Shown here in pieces: positions 51,646 through 60,649 of a stretch of DNA of 61,378 nucleotides (the stretch's first letter is position 1; every line of letters starts with the position of its first letter). The notes beneath the pieces were generated by a model that saw only the letters and a list, made by a program, of their open reading frames with translations, did no database searches and was not told the DNA's origin. Location of the stretch: contig JAVBNN010000031.1 of the NCBI GenBank assembly GCA_031551525.1, positions 1 through 61,378 on the forward strand, written 5' to 3'. The translations under genes and the position numbers were made by a program. Origin of the DNA: JAVBNN01 sp031551525. Lineage in GTDB: Bacteria; Bacillota; Negativicutes; Acidaminococcales; JAISLQ01.

Positions 51646-52929
51646 ATGATGATGGAAAAAAAACTCTATGATACGTATATGACTATATTGAAAAGCGAGC
51701 TGGTCACGGCATTGGGCTGTACCGAGCCGGTGGCGGTGGCGTATGCTTCGGCCAAGGCGCGGCAAGTTCTAGGCAGGATGCCAGAGAAATGTGTGGTGTC
51801 TTGCAGCAGCAATATAGTTAAGAATGTAAAAGGCGTCACTGTGCCTAATTCAGGCGGCCTTAAAGGGATAGAGGCGGCTGCCGTGCTTGGTTTGGTGGGT
51901 GGCGACCCTGACCGTAAACTCACTATTTTGGAAGCGGTAAGCGGCGAGGCTAGGGAAGCGACCAGACAACTTTTGCAGGAAGATTTTTGCCGTTGTGTAC
52001 TTTTAGAAGAGGTACCGGGGCTGTATATAGTAGTAGCACTCAGCGCTGGTGACGAGACGACGGAAGTTGTGATCAGGGATTACCATACCAATATAGTCAG
52101 TATAGCCAAAAATGGCCGGGAGATATTTACCGCGGAGGACAAATGCTGGGCGGAGGTTAATCCCGGACCGGACAAAGCGCTCTTGAATGTGCGCGATATC
52201 CTCACGTTTGCCAGTGAAGTAGAAATGAAAGATATCAAAGAGGTTATTTCGCGACAGATCGAATATAACAGCATTATTTCCAGAGAAGGGCTGAGCCGTC
52301 CTTATGGCGTTCAGGTCGGTCGGAGCCTTTTGGCGGACTACGGAGAAAATGATGTGCGTGTGCGCGCCAGGGCGGCGGCAGCCGCGGGGTCGGACGCCAG
52401 GATGAGCGGCTGCGCTTTGCCGGTGGTGATAAATTCCGGTAGCGGCAATCAGGGCATAACAGTTACCATGCCTGTAGTGGAATACGCCAAAGAATACGGA
52501 CTGGAACAGGAAAAACTGTACCGGGCTTTAGTGGTGAGCAATTTGGTGGCCATACACCAGAAAAAGTATATCGGCAGTTTGTCCGCCTACTGCGGAGTGG
52601 TCAGCGCGGCCTGCGGGAGCGGTACTGGGATAGCGTATCTTTTGGATTATTCGTATGAAGAGATTTGTGACGTGATAACAAATACTATCGCTACGATCGG
52701 CGGCATGGTGTGTGACGGGGCGAAACCTTCCTGCGCGGCCAAGATAGCAGCGGCGGTGGATACCGCGATCATGGCGCTCGGCCTTAGCCGGAAAAAGTTG
52801 GTCTTTCAGCCGGGTGAAGGGCTGGTGAAAGAAGATGTGGAAAAGACTATTGCCAGCATTGGTCATATGGGGAGGGAAGGTATGAAAACGACCGACACCG
52901 AAATACTCAGGATAATGCTGGAAAAATGA
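51646..52929 (+). CDS. L-cysteine desulfidase / serine dehydratase alpha-like (CyuA, UPF0597)
   Basis: A 427-residue enzyme. Counting from ATG 51646, the Cys in ALGCTEP is residue 25, the place of the catalytic Cys in archaeal cysteine desulfidase. Other Cys (SAACGSGTG, GGMVCDGAKPSCAAKI) can bind the [4Fe-4S] cluster. It probably breaks L-cysteine into sulfide, ammonia and pyruvate, giving sulfide for Fe-S clusters or detoxifying cysteine. Two more in-frame ATGs (51649, 51652) are possible starts. It follows the MBL gene and ends at a strong terminator. Confidence 0.88.
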   Translation: MMMEKKLYDTYMTILKSELVTALGCTEPVAVAYASAKARQVLGRMPEKCVVSCSSNIVKNVKGVTVPNSGGLKGIEAAAVLGLVGGDPDRKLTILEAVSGEAREATRQLLQEDFCRCVLLEEVPGLYIVVALSAGDETTEVVIRDYHTNIVSIAKNGREIFTAEDKCWAEVNPGPDKALLNVRDILTFASEVEMKDIKEVISRQIEYNSIISREGLSRPYGVQVGRSLLADYGENDVRVRARAAAAAGSDARMSGCALPVVINSGSGNQGITVTMPVVEYAKEYGLEQEKLYRALVVSNLVAIHQKKYIGSLSAYCGVVSAACGSGTGIAYLLDYSYEEICDVITNTIATIGGMVCDGAKPSCAAKIAAAVDTAIMALGLSRKKLVFQPGEGLVKEDVEKTIASIGHMGREGMKTTDTEILRIMLEK

Positions 52930-52939
52930 CTGTAATGTC

Positions 52940-52970
52940 AATGCCCGCAGTTAAGGCTGTGGGCATTTTT
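52940..52970 (+). terminator. Terminator after cysteine desulfidase gene
   Basis: AATGCCCGCAG pairs with CTGTGGGCATT (one wobble), followed by TTT. Confidence 0.85.
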
Positions 52971-53012
52971 CATCTGTAGACAAGTTTTTTGTCGGATATG
53001 CCGAAGGCGGTG

Positions 53013-53041
53013 TTGCAATATTTTGCTATTACAACGATAAT
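53013..53041 (+). promoter_or_regulatory. Promoter of the large helicase-like gene
   Basis: TTGCAA and GATAAT with a 17-bp spacer, 53 bp before ATG 53094. A terminator lies just upstream, so this likely begins a new transcript that can include rapZ, yvcK and whiA. Confidence 0.6.
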
Positions 53042-53093
53042 ATATTTATAGAGGTATTTTGCCGTCAACATATGAAGCGAGGTAGTGCCAAAG

Positions 53094-56000
53094 ATGATCC
53101 AGCATCCATTTCATATTTTCGACTGTCTGAGGACGCTTAACAACATAATGTTTCCACCGGTGCGGGATTTTACGCTCAGCGACAAGTTGCTGCATATAAA
53201 TGAACTTACTTTCGGTCGGTATGGAAAAATATGCAAAGACACAAAAAATGCGGCTTGGTTGGAAGTAACGAGACCGGATTTTACCAGTTTTCCCCAAATA
53301 CCGGGAGAACTGGCCAGTTGGGTAGGAGACTGGGGCGGGCAACTGCCTAACCAGCCGCCCAGGGTGAAACGTTATTATCGTAATAAGGAAGAGTTTTGGG
53401 AAGATAAGCGCGGCGCTTTTTCTGCCAAGGAAGACAGCAGCCTAAAAGGCGAACGGTTCGAGGCAGACCCCAAGCGGGTGAAAAGTTGGCGGCACTGGCT
53501 GTCTGCCGAATGGTTGCCCTGGGCCAAAGATAATCTGGAGAAATTTAACGCATTGGAGTGTTATGAGCGAGTATGGTTACTTGTTCAGGAATTTGAAAAC
53601 CGGTCCGATCATTATGAGCTCCTCTGGTGCAGCGCCATACTTTCCTGGCGGGTAGACGGGGTAGAGATAAAACGTCCGCTTTTGGTGAACAGGCTGGAGG
53701 TAGGCTACGACCCGGCGCTCGGGGTATTGCGCTTTTTCCCTGTCAGGACAGGGCTCAGACTGGAATATGATATGCTGTTTGGTGTGCCGGGAGTGAATTT
53801 TCCCGCATTGTTCCTGTTGGAGAGGCAACTTTTGGACGAAGGACTGGAACTGCTCGATAACTCTAAGGTGCGTGGTTTTTGCCAGAAGCTGGCCGACGCT
53901 GTGGCGCCTGGTTGTCAAGTGCTGGCGGCCGATACTGTGCAGGGGAAGGCGGCGGGCGGGCAGCCGCGCATATATTGTGGTAACCACGTAATCGCGCTAT
54001 CGAGGCTGGATGCCAGCAAGTGGCGGGGCGAACTGGAAGGCATAGTTGATACTATCGACGGAGGGGGATTGCTCCCCGAGCTGTTCAATCATTATTACCG
54101 GCAGGAGAAGCGTGGGCAGGAAATGCCTGAACGCAGCTGGAAGGAAACCGGTCAGACACAGCTTTTCCCTTGGCCGGCTTGCGGTATGCAAAAAGAAGTA
54201 GTGCGGCGTTTGGCCGATAACCCGCTGGTGCTGGTGGAAACACCGGAAAATAGCAATAAGGAACACATACTGGCCAATCTGGTGGCGCATCTTTTGGCAC
54301 ACGGCAAAAAGGTGCTTTTAACAGGCGCTTCCAGCCAAAGTCTATGGAAAACCGGCGATCTCATAAACAACGAGTTTACAGAGATCGCCCCCTTGTGCAC
54401 CTGCGTCACCGGCACAGACCGGGAAAATACTGCAGAACTGCTTTCGTCCTTGCGCGCCCATAACCAGAAAATGAATTTTTTTACCCGGGAAGAAGTGGCT
54501 CGCAACCTGGCAGAGTTGCAGACCAGGCTTGGACACTGCCGCAATGAACTGGCGGAAGATAAAAAACAACTTCAGGCCGCGCAATCTTTGGAGTACAGCA
54601 GGCGTTTCAATATCGACGGCAAGGATAAAACACCGTGGGAAGTGGCGGCCTGGTTGGCAGAAACGAAGGATAAATTCGGTTATATACTGGATAATATTGG
54701 ACATGATCAGGAATGCCCGTTGAGTGGTGAAGAATTAGAAAAGTTCTTTGCCCTTTTGGGTAAAATGAGCCCGGAAGACGCCAAACGGCTGAACCTGTGG
54801 TGGCCGCCACAGGAAAAGGTCATGGACGCCGGGCGGTTGCGTGCGCTCTTAGAGCAGCTCGAAGCGCTTTACCCGGATAGAAATTTGCGCGAAGAGTTGC
54901 TAGCTGATTGCATATACGAATATACGGACATAGTGAATGTGCGCGGTATCCAGTCTGAATACCAAAAAGCGCTGGCGGCTTTGCCGGGGGCGCCGGGTGA
55001 ATGGCTGGAGTCAGTACTCAAGGATCTCGGCGGCAGCGTGCAAAAACGCCGCATGTGGGAAGACTTGTACCAGTCGTCACTAGGACGCATACAAAAAATA
55101 AGTAGTCTGGAAAAAACGCTGAACGATTATACGATTTCCATCCCGGAGGGCAAAGACTTTCAGTTATTGAAGGATGACCTTTATAACCTGCGAACCGAGT
55201 TTTATAAAAATGGCAGGCTAAGCATGCTGTTCAAGTGGACGTCAGGGAAAAGCGTCATCAATAATTTGCAGGATTGCTGGATAAATGCCAAAGCGCCGAC
55301 AACGTTGCAGGAAGTAGAACTTTTATTGGCCTATATAGACCGGGATGATGAAAGCATGAAACTGGCCAATAAATGGAATAACGTGGTTTTTGAGATCGGT
55401 GGTCCGAGGCTGGATGAGACGGCGCCGGATTTTTTGGAGAACCTGGAAAAGTATATTGGGCAACTGCGGCAGGTGATAAGCTGGTATCATAATCATTTTG
55501 AGGTGTTGCAAAAAAGCTGGGGCATATTCAGGCACAACCAGGCGCCTCAGTGGACAGACCGTTTCTGGTTGGGAGGTATGTTGCCGAAACTCCAGGCCTG
55601 GTACCAGGAAAGCAGCATAGGAGAATTGCTGGCGGAACTGGACGGGCAAAGGGGCGTGCTGGAAACGGTAGATAAAGGGGAGAAGGCACACCCGGTCTGC
55701 GGTACTTTGCGGGCGGCGCTCGAAGAAAGAGATCTAACGGGTTGGCGGGAGGCTCGCGAAACGATAGGGGAGCTTTCGCGGCAACGAAAAGTATGGGAAG
55801 AATTCCGTTCGCTTTATATGCGTTTGGCGGATGTGGCGCCTTTATGGGTGGAAGAGCTTTTCAAGTCCGCTCAACGTTCGGAAGCGGTCATGCCGGAAAG
55901 CTGGAAAGAGGCTTGGCTGTGGGCGCGGTGTAAAACATGGCTGAGGAAACATCGCGAAGGCAACAAGCTCTTAGATATGCATGGGCAGTTTGCCGAAAAG

Positions 56001-57422
56001 CAAAGCCAGGAAAAACTTTTGGCGCGCGAAGTAGCTGCCAGCAGCGCGTGGTACTGGCAACTGAAAAGGATAACTGCGGAAGAGCGCAGGGGCTTGGATT
56101 TTCTGTTGAATAAGGCCGACCAGAAATACGGATCGGATATCAATGAGGAGTTGCCGCACGAGTTTTTGCGGGAAGCTGAGTTTTGGCGTATGAGTATGCC
56201 GGCCTGGATAATGCCGGTAGATGTGCTTTTGACCACGGCAGGGCCTTTTGACAGGACGTTTGATGTGGTGATAGTAGATTCAAGCGAAAAAATGGATATT
56301 TTCAGCCTGTGTCTCTTGCTTCGGGGGAAAAAGGCTATAATAGTCGGTGACAATATGTTGCCGTCCGGTATAAGTTTGGGCGAAGGGCGGGTACCCGCCG
56401 CCATGGTATTGGAAAAATCTTTGCTGGGATTGCCTGCGAAGGTGCGTTTTGAGCTGCACGATAGTTTATACGATTTTGCCCAGCGTCTTTTGGATGGGCA
56501 AAGCGTTCTGATTAATGAGACGTATGCATATCTTCCGGGAGTGAGCGAATTTGCCAATAAATATTTTTATGGTGGCAAACTCAACCAACTGGAACGCGAG
56601 TTGGAGTCTTTGGCGCTAAAGCCGGCCCTGAACAAGGTGTTGCTGCCGCCGCAGCTCACCGGCTCCAGTAATCGTCAGGAAGCTGCGGCGATGATCGACA
56701 AAGTGGCCGAAGCGGCAACGCGGTCGGAGTATACCGGTAAGAGCATGTGTGTGTTGACTTTGGGCGATAGCGAGCAGGTAACATTTTTAAGTGAACTGCT
56801 TTTGCAAAAATTGTCGGAAGAAGAAATAGTCGCGCATGATATAGGCGTGTCTGTCATCGGGGATTATAGTGGCGGGGCGCGGGACATCGTATTTGTAGGG
56901 CTGGTTTCGGCACAATTGGCCGAAAAGGCGGATATGCGGGAAATAAATGCGGCGGTCAGCCTGGCGAAAGAGCAGCTTCATGTCTTTCAGCCTTTTGCTG
57001 CGGACAATATTTTTGCCCGCTCATTCAGTGGCCGACTGCTTGCAGTGGAAAGCGTCAAAGCGGAGTCTGGCAACGCAGAGATATGCCGCTTAAACACGGA
57101 CATCTGCCGCGCGGCTGTGCATAAGGGCTATCGGGCTTTTGCGGGGTATTCCCCGGCCGGGTTTGATTGCCGGATAGATGTGGCTATTGCAAGTGCGGGG
57201 GGACGGGTGGCTATTTTTTGTGATGGGTTACGAAGTTCCACGGAGCTTGACCGGATGTTTGCCAAAGAAGAGCAATTGACGAGGGTGGGGTGGCATGTTT
57301 ATCACGTCAGGGGTTGTGATTTTTATGCCGATCAGGGGAAACTGCTGGACAGGCTTTGGCAATTTATCGAAAAAGTTGGTATAATGACAGTTCAGGAAGA
57401 ACAGTATTTCCGCAAACGGTGA
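53094..57422 (+). CDS. Large SF1 helicase-nuclease homologue with degenerate active sites
   Basis: A 1442-residue protein. Residues 1-350 are an N-terminal domain (WLEVTRPDF.. type) seen in large AAA_11/AAA_12 helicases. The Walker A place reads ETPENSNKE (382-390), where active relatives have GPPGTGKS; the rest of the helix (ILANLVAHLLAHGKKVLL) is kept. Residues 450-1010 form a helical insert. Motif II is VVIVDSSEK (Asp1062-Ser1063 instead of DE). Motif VI is NAAVSLAKEQLHVF (from 1285), without the arginine finger (TRAR). The C-terminal REase-like domain keeps Asp1362 in IDVAI but has IFCDG (Phe1375) where active nucleases have Glu. The frame is intact, so it is a preserved, probably inactive homologue. 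GTG 53085 is an alternative start. It ends 25 bp before rapZ. Confidence 0.8.
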   Translation: MIQHPFHIFDCLRTLNNIMFPPVRDFTLSDKLLHINELTFGRYGKICKDTKNAAWLEVTRPDFTSFPQIPGELASWVGDWGGQLPNQPPRVKRYYRNKEEFWEDKRGAFSAKEDSSLKGERFEADPKRVKSWRHWLSAEWLPWAKDNLEKFNALECYERVWLLVQEFENRSDHYELLWCSAILSWRVDGVEIKRPLLVNRLEVGYDPALGVLRFFPVRTGLRLEYDMLFGVPGVNFPALFLLERQLLDEGLELLDNSKVRGFCQKLADAVAPGCQVLAADTVQGKAAGGQPRIYCGNHVIALSRLDASKWRGELEGIVDTIDGGGLLPELFNHYYRQEKRGQEMPERSWKETGQTQLFPWPACGMQKEVVRRLADNPLVLVETPENSNKEHILANLVAHLLAHGKKVLLTGASSQSLWKTGDLINNEFTEIAPLCTCVTGTDRENTAELLSSLRAHNQKMNFFTREEVARNLAELQTRLGHCRNELAEDKKQLQAAQSLEYSRRFNIDGKDKTPWEVAAWLAETKDKFGYILDNIGHDQECPLSGEELEKFFALLGKMSPEDAKRLNLWWPPQEKVMDAGRLRALLEQLEALYPDRNLREELLADCIYEYTDIVNVRGIQSEYQKALAALPGAPGEWLESVLKDLGGSVQKRRMWEDLYQSSLGRIQKISSLEKTLNDYTISIPEGKDFQLLKDDLYNLRTEFYKNGRLSMLFKWTSGKSVINNLQDCWINAKAPTTLQEVELLLAYIDRDDESMKLANKWNNVVFEIGGPRLDETAPDFLENLEKYIGQLRQVISWYHNHFEVLQKSWGIFRHNQAPQWTDRFWLGGMLPKLQAWYQESSIGELLAELDGQRGVLETVDKGEKAHPVCGTLRAALEERDLTGWREARETIGELSRQRKVWEEFRSLYMRLADVAPLWVEELFKSAQRSEAVMPESWKEAWLWARCKTWLRKHREGNKLLDMHGQFAEKQSQEKLLAREVAASSAWYWQLKRITAEERRGLDFLLNKADQKYGSDINEELPHEFLREAEFWRMSMPAWIMPVDVLLTTAGPFDRTFDVVIVDSSEKMDIFSLCLLLRGKKAIIVGDNMLPSGISLGEGRVPAAMVLEKSLLGLPAKVRFELHDSLYDFAQRLLDGQSVLINETYAYLPGVSEFANKYFYGGKLNQLERELESLALKPALNKVLLPPQLTGSSNRQEAAAMIDKVAEAATRSEYTGKSMCVLTLGDSEQVTFLSELLLQKLSEEEIVAHDIGVSVIGDYSGGARDIVFVGLVSAQLAEKADMREINAAVSLAKEQLHVFQPFAADNIFARSFSGRLLAVESVKAESGNAEICRLNTDICRAAVHKGYRAFAGYSPAGFDCRIDVAIASAGGRVAIFCDGLRSSTELDRMFAKEEQLTRVGWHVYHVRGCDFYADQGKLLDRLWQFIEKVGIMTVQEEQYFRKR

Positions 57423-57447
57423 CGTTTTTTATTTGGGGGTAGAGCGT

Positions 57448-58326
57448 ATGGGTAAAGCAAGGTTTTTGATAATAACCGGCATGTCTGGTGCGGGCAAGAG
57501 CCTGGTCTTGAAAGTAATGGAAGACCTGGATTATTTTTGCATAGATAATCTGCCTCCTACACTTATCCCTAAGTTTGCCGAGTTGTACAGACAGACTGCA
57601 GACTGGTCAAAAAACATAGCTTTGGTTGTAGATATAAGGGTGGGCAGTTTTTTTTCCGAGTTCACCAAAGTTCTAGAGCAGTTGCGCTGTAGCGATGTTC
57701 CCTATGAAATGCTGTTTCTTGATTGTGATGATGAGGTTTTGGTTCGGCGCTATAAGGAGACCAGGCGCCGCCATCCTTTGAGTACGGAGGGGCGGATAAG
57801 CCACGGTATATACTTGGAGCGCCAGGCATTGGCAGTAGTGAGGGAGTTTGCCACAAATATTATCGATACGAGTAATATGAGCAATGCTGACCTCAGGCAG
57901 GAGATAGTTTCGCTGTTCGGGCCGGAAAGCCAGGAAAACCCGCTAAGTGTGACGGTGTTGTCTTTTGGTTTTAAACACGGTATACCGACGGACGCCGATA
58001 TGGTCTTTGACGTGCGTTTTTTGCCTAACCCCTTTTATGTGGAAGAGCTTAAATACAAAAGCGGAAATACTGCGGAAGTGGCGGAATATATCTATAAATG
58101 GCCTGTTACCAGGAAATTTTTGGAGAAACTGGAGGATATGGTGGATTTTTTGATGCCGCAGTTTGCTAAAGAAGGCAAGCAGGAGACTGCCATTGCTATC
58201 GGTTGTACGGGTGGTATGCACCGTTCGGTATTTATTGTCAACCGTTTGTCTGACATGCTCAAGATGCGCGGGTACAAGGTGCGCACTGAACACAGGGATA
58301 TCCCGAAAAATAGAGTCAAAGAATAA
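57448..58326 (+). CDS. rapZ: RNase adapter protein RapZ / nucleotide-binding YvcJ
   Basis: A 292-residue P-loop protein. Walker A is GMSGAGKS, followed by YFCIDNLPPTLIP; the C-terminal domain has LSFGFKHGIP, RFLPNPFYVEELK and the late IGCTGGMHRSVFIV. In E. coli RapZ directs RNase E to small RNAs in amino-sugar control; in Bacillus YvcJ affects competence. I use ATG 57448, which follows GGGGGTAGAG. It starts the conserved trio rapZ-yvcK-whiA. Confidence 0.96.
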   Translation: MGKARFLIITGMSGAGKSLVLKVMEDLDYFCIDNLPPTLIPKFAELYRQTADWSKNIALVVDIRVGSFFSEFTKVLEQLRCSDVPYEMLFLDCDDEVLVRRYKETRRRHPLSTEGRISHGIYLERQALAVVREFATNIIDTSNMSNADLRQEIVSLFGPESQENPLSVTVLSFGFKHGIPTDADMVFDVRFLPNPFYVEELKYKSGNTAEVAEYIYKWPVTRKFLEKLEDMVDFLMPQFAKEGKQETAIAIGCTGGMHRSVFIVNRLSDMLKMRGYKVRTEHRDIPKNRVKE

Positions 58327-58335
58327 GGTGCTTAT

Positions 58336-59706
58336 ATGCATTTGATAAAATGGCTGTACCCGGGGCTGGGGCTTAAGCGTTGGCTGGGTTTGTTTCTGGT
58401 GGGAGTGGCGCTGTTCAGCGTTGGTATACTAATAGTTTTTCGCAGCAATCTGGAAGGTGTTTTCCAGAGTTTTTTCCATTTTGCGGCGGCGGTTATCGAA
58501 AAAGAATATAATAAAAATATATTTACGGTCACAGGATTATTCGGTGTATTGATAGGCGTGCTGATGGCCATTTACGCTGTTGCGCAATTGGGAAAAGCTC
58601 TATTCGGGGCTTTTTCCGCCGATGACGATCAAAAGCTGATAGACCGTCTATTTGCGCGTAGCCATCTGGCTAAGGGGCCTGCGGTCACGGTCGTTGGCGG
58701 AGGAACCGGGCTGGCTACTTTGCTGCGCGGTCTAAAGCAGATAACCAATAATTGTACGGCGGTGGTTGCGGCGACCGATGATGGAGGTTCCTCCGGACGG
58801 CTGCGTGAAGAGCTTGGGATCATCCCGCCGGGCGATCTAAGGAACTGTCTGACCGCTTTGGCCGATACCGAACCTCTTATGTCCAAGCTCATGCAGTACC
58901 GTTTTAAGGGCGACAACTCCCTGGGTGGGCATAATTTTGGCAATCTCTTTCTAGCGGCTATGGCGGACATCGCCGGTGATATGGAAGAAGGGCTGAATGC
59001 GGCCAGTACGGTATTGAAAGTGCGTGGCAGCGTAGTGCCCTCGACGCTCGATGAAGTGTCGCTGCTGGCGCATATGGCGGACGGAAGCGAGTATAGAGGT
59101 GAGACTAGTATCGTATCCGCTGGTAAAAAGATAGAACATATAGATTTGTTGCCGGAAGATGCCGCGGCTACCAAGAGCGCCGTGCGGGCGATATTGGGCG
59201 CGGATATATTGCTTTTAGGGCCGGGGAGCCTATATACCAGCGTGATCACTAATCTTTTGGTGAAAGATATAAAGCAGGCAGTTTTAAAGAGTAAGGCGGT
59301 AAAGGTATATATCTGCAATGTTATGACCCAGCCGGGCGAAACGGACGGCTATACCGCGTACGATCATGTAAAGGCCATTTTTGACCATGTTGGGGAGCCG
59401 TTTTTGGATTATGTAGTGGTTAACAAACAGGAAGTAAAAAAGGAACTGCTGGATAGATACGCGACCCAGGGCGCGTATCCGGTCAAACAGGATAATGGTC
59501 GCCTGATGTGCCTGGGTGTTGGGGTAGTGGAGGCCAATCTCATTAGTGAGGACAACCTTGTGCGCCACCAACCGGTACAACTGGCCAAGACTTTACTGGG
59601 ACTGGTTTACCGTTTGCGGTTGTCCGGCAGTAAGTTCAAAATAGTGGATTATTATTTTGCCCGCAACAGCCTGCGGCGAATAAAAAAGATTATCGAGGGC
59701 GATTGA
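58336..59706 (+). CDS. yvcK: YvcK-family protein (gluconeogenesis factor) with N-terminal membrane part
   Basis: A 456-residue protein. Residues 1-100 add two membrane helices (about 17-37 and 57-80) that the well-known soluble YvcK (about 320 residues) lacks. The core starts TVVGGGTGLATLLRGLKQ and has ATDDGGSSGRLREELG, PPGDLRNCL and NFGNLFLAAM, all CofD-like fold markers that bind UDP-sugars. In Bacillus YvcK helps place wall enzymes and is needed on gluconeogenic carbon. It begins 9 bp after rapZ and 1 bp separates it from whiA. Confidence 0.95.
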   Translation: MHLIKWLYPGLGLKRWLGLFLVGVALFSVGILIVFRSNLEGVFQSFFHFAAAVIEKEYNKNIFTVTGLFGVLIGVLMAIYAVAQLGKALFGAFSADDDQKLIDRLFARSHLAKGPAVTVVGGGTGLATLLRGLKQITNNCTAVVAATDDGGSSGRLREELGIIPPGDLRNCLTALADTEPLMSKLMQYRFKGDNSLGGHNFGNLFLAAMADIAGDMEEGLNAASTVLKVRGSVVPSTLDEVSLLAHMADGSEYRGETSIVSAGKKIEHIDLLPEDAAATKSAVRAILGADILLLGPGSLYTSVITNLLVKDIKQAVLKSKAVKVYICNVMTQPGETDGYTAYDHVKAIFDHVGEPFLDYVVVNKQEVKKELLDRYATQGAYPVKQDNGRLMCLGVGVVEANLISEDNLVRHQPVQLAKTLLGLVYRLRLSGSKFKIVDYYFARNSLRRIKKIIEGD

Positions 59707-59707
59707 G

Positions 59708-60649
59708 ATGTCCTTTTCTGCTGATGTCAAAAACGAACTGGCCAGGTTGCCGGTGGCCAGCAATTGCTGTCTGGTGGCGGAATTGTCTGCACTCCTCAGG
59801 ATGGGCGGAGGCATAGTGCTGCGCGGGTTGGTCATGGGAGTGGATTTTGTGACGGAAAACGCGGCGCTGGCTAGAAGGGTGCTGCAAATAGCCAAAAGCA
59901 ACTACCGGCTGCCGATAGAGGTGGTGGTTACCCGTTCGCGCCGTCTGAGAAAGAACAACCGTTATCTTGTACGCATAGTTCCCGGGCAGGATACCCAAAA
60001 AATCCTTGATACGCTGGGCGTGCTGCCCGGCGAAGAAAATGCGTCGCTTGTGAAAACTATAATGCAGGCGTCATGCTGCCGCAAGGCATTTTTGCGTGGA
60101 GCGTTTTTGGCGGGCGGTTCGGTGAATAGGCCAGCGGGGGACTATCACCTCGAGATGGTATCCCAGTCGGAAGAGCTGGCGAAAATGCTTTTGAAAATGA
60201 TGAAAAGTTTTTCTCTGCCAGCAAAAATGACCGACCGCAAGGGGGATTATATAGTTTACCTAAAAGACGGCGGCGCTATCATAGATTTTCTTTCGCTGGC
60301 TGGAGCGCACGCGGCGCTGTTGGAGTTTGAAAATGTGCGTATAGTCAAAGAAATGCGCAACCAGGTGAACCGGATAGTGAACTGCGAAACGGCCAACCTC
60401 GGGAAAGTCGTACAGGCCGCACTGAAACAGTTGTCGGCGATAAGGTATATAGAAGAGAAAGCGGGTCTTGGTGTACTGACGCCGACTTTGCTTGAAGCCG
60501 CCGAACTGCGCCTTGAGCACCCGGAGGCGCCGCTCAGTGAACTTGCGGCGCTGGCCAAGGGACATATCGGCAAAGCGGGGATAAACCACCGCTTCAAAAA
60601 AATCGGGCAGATAGCCCAAAATATGGGAATGGACGATGAAGGGGAATAA
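59708..60649 (+). CDS. whiA: DNA-binding protein WhiA
   Basis: A 313-residue protein with an N-terminal LAGLIDADG-like domain (the motif seen as FLRGAFLAGGSV near residue 130) and a C-terminal helix-turn-helix (LSELAALAKGHIGKAGINHRFKKI in parts). WhiA regulates sporulation in Streptomyces and affects division and nucleoid structure in Bacillus. It starts one base after yvcK and its end overlaps the deacetylase gene by 14 bp. Confidence 0.96.
   Translation: MSFSADVKNELARLPVASNCCLVAELSALLRMGGGIVLRGLVMGVDFVTENAALARRVLQIAKSNYRLPIEVVVTRSRRLRKNNRYLVRIVPGQDTQKILDTLGVLPGEENASLVKTIMQASCCRKAFLRGAFLAGGSVNRPAGDYHLEMVSQSEELAKMLLKMMKSFSLPAKMTDRKGDYIVYLKDGGAIIDFLSLAGAHAALLEFENVRIVKEMRNQVNRIVNCETANLGKVVQAALKQLSAIRYIEEKAGLGVLTPTLLEAAELRLEHPEAPLSELAALAKGHIGKAGINHRFKKIGQIAQNMGMDDEGE

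Noticed and set aside
53094..57422. Active phage-defence helicase
   Set aside because: All catalytic motifs are altered, neighbours are housekeeping genes, and composition matches the surroundings.
53094..57422. Simple pseudogene
   Set aside because: There are 1442 uninterrupted codons, a promoter and a tight link to rapZ, which do not fit decay.
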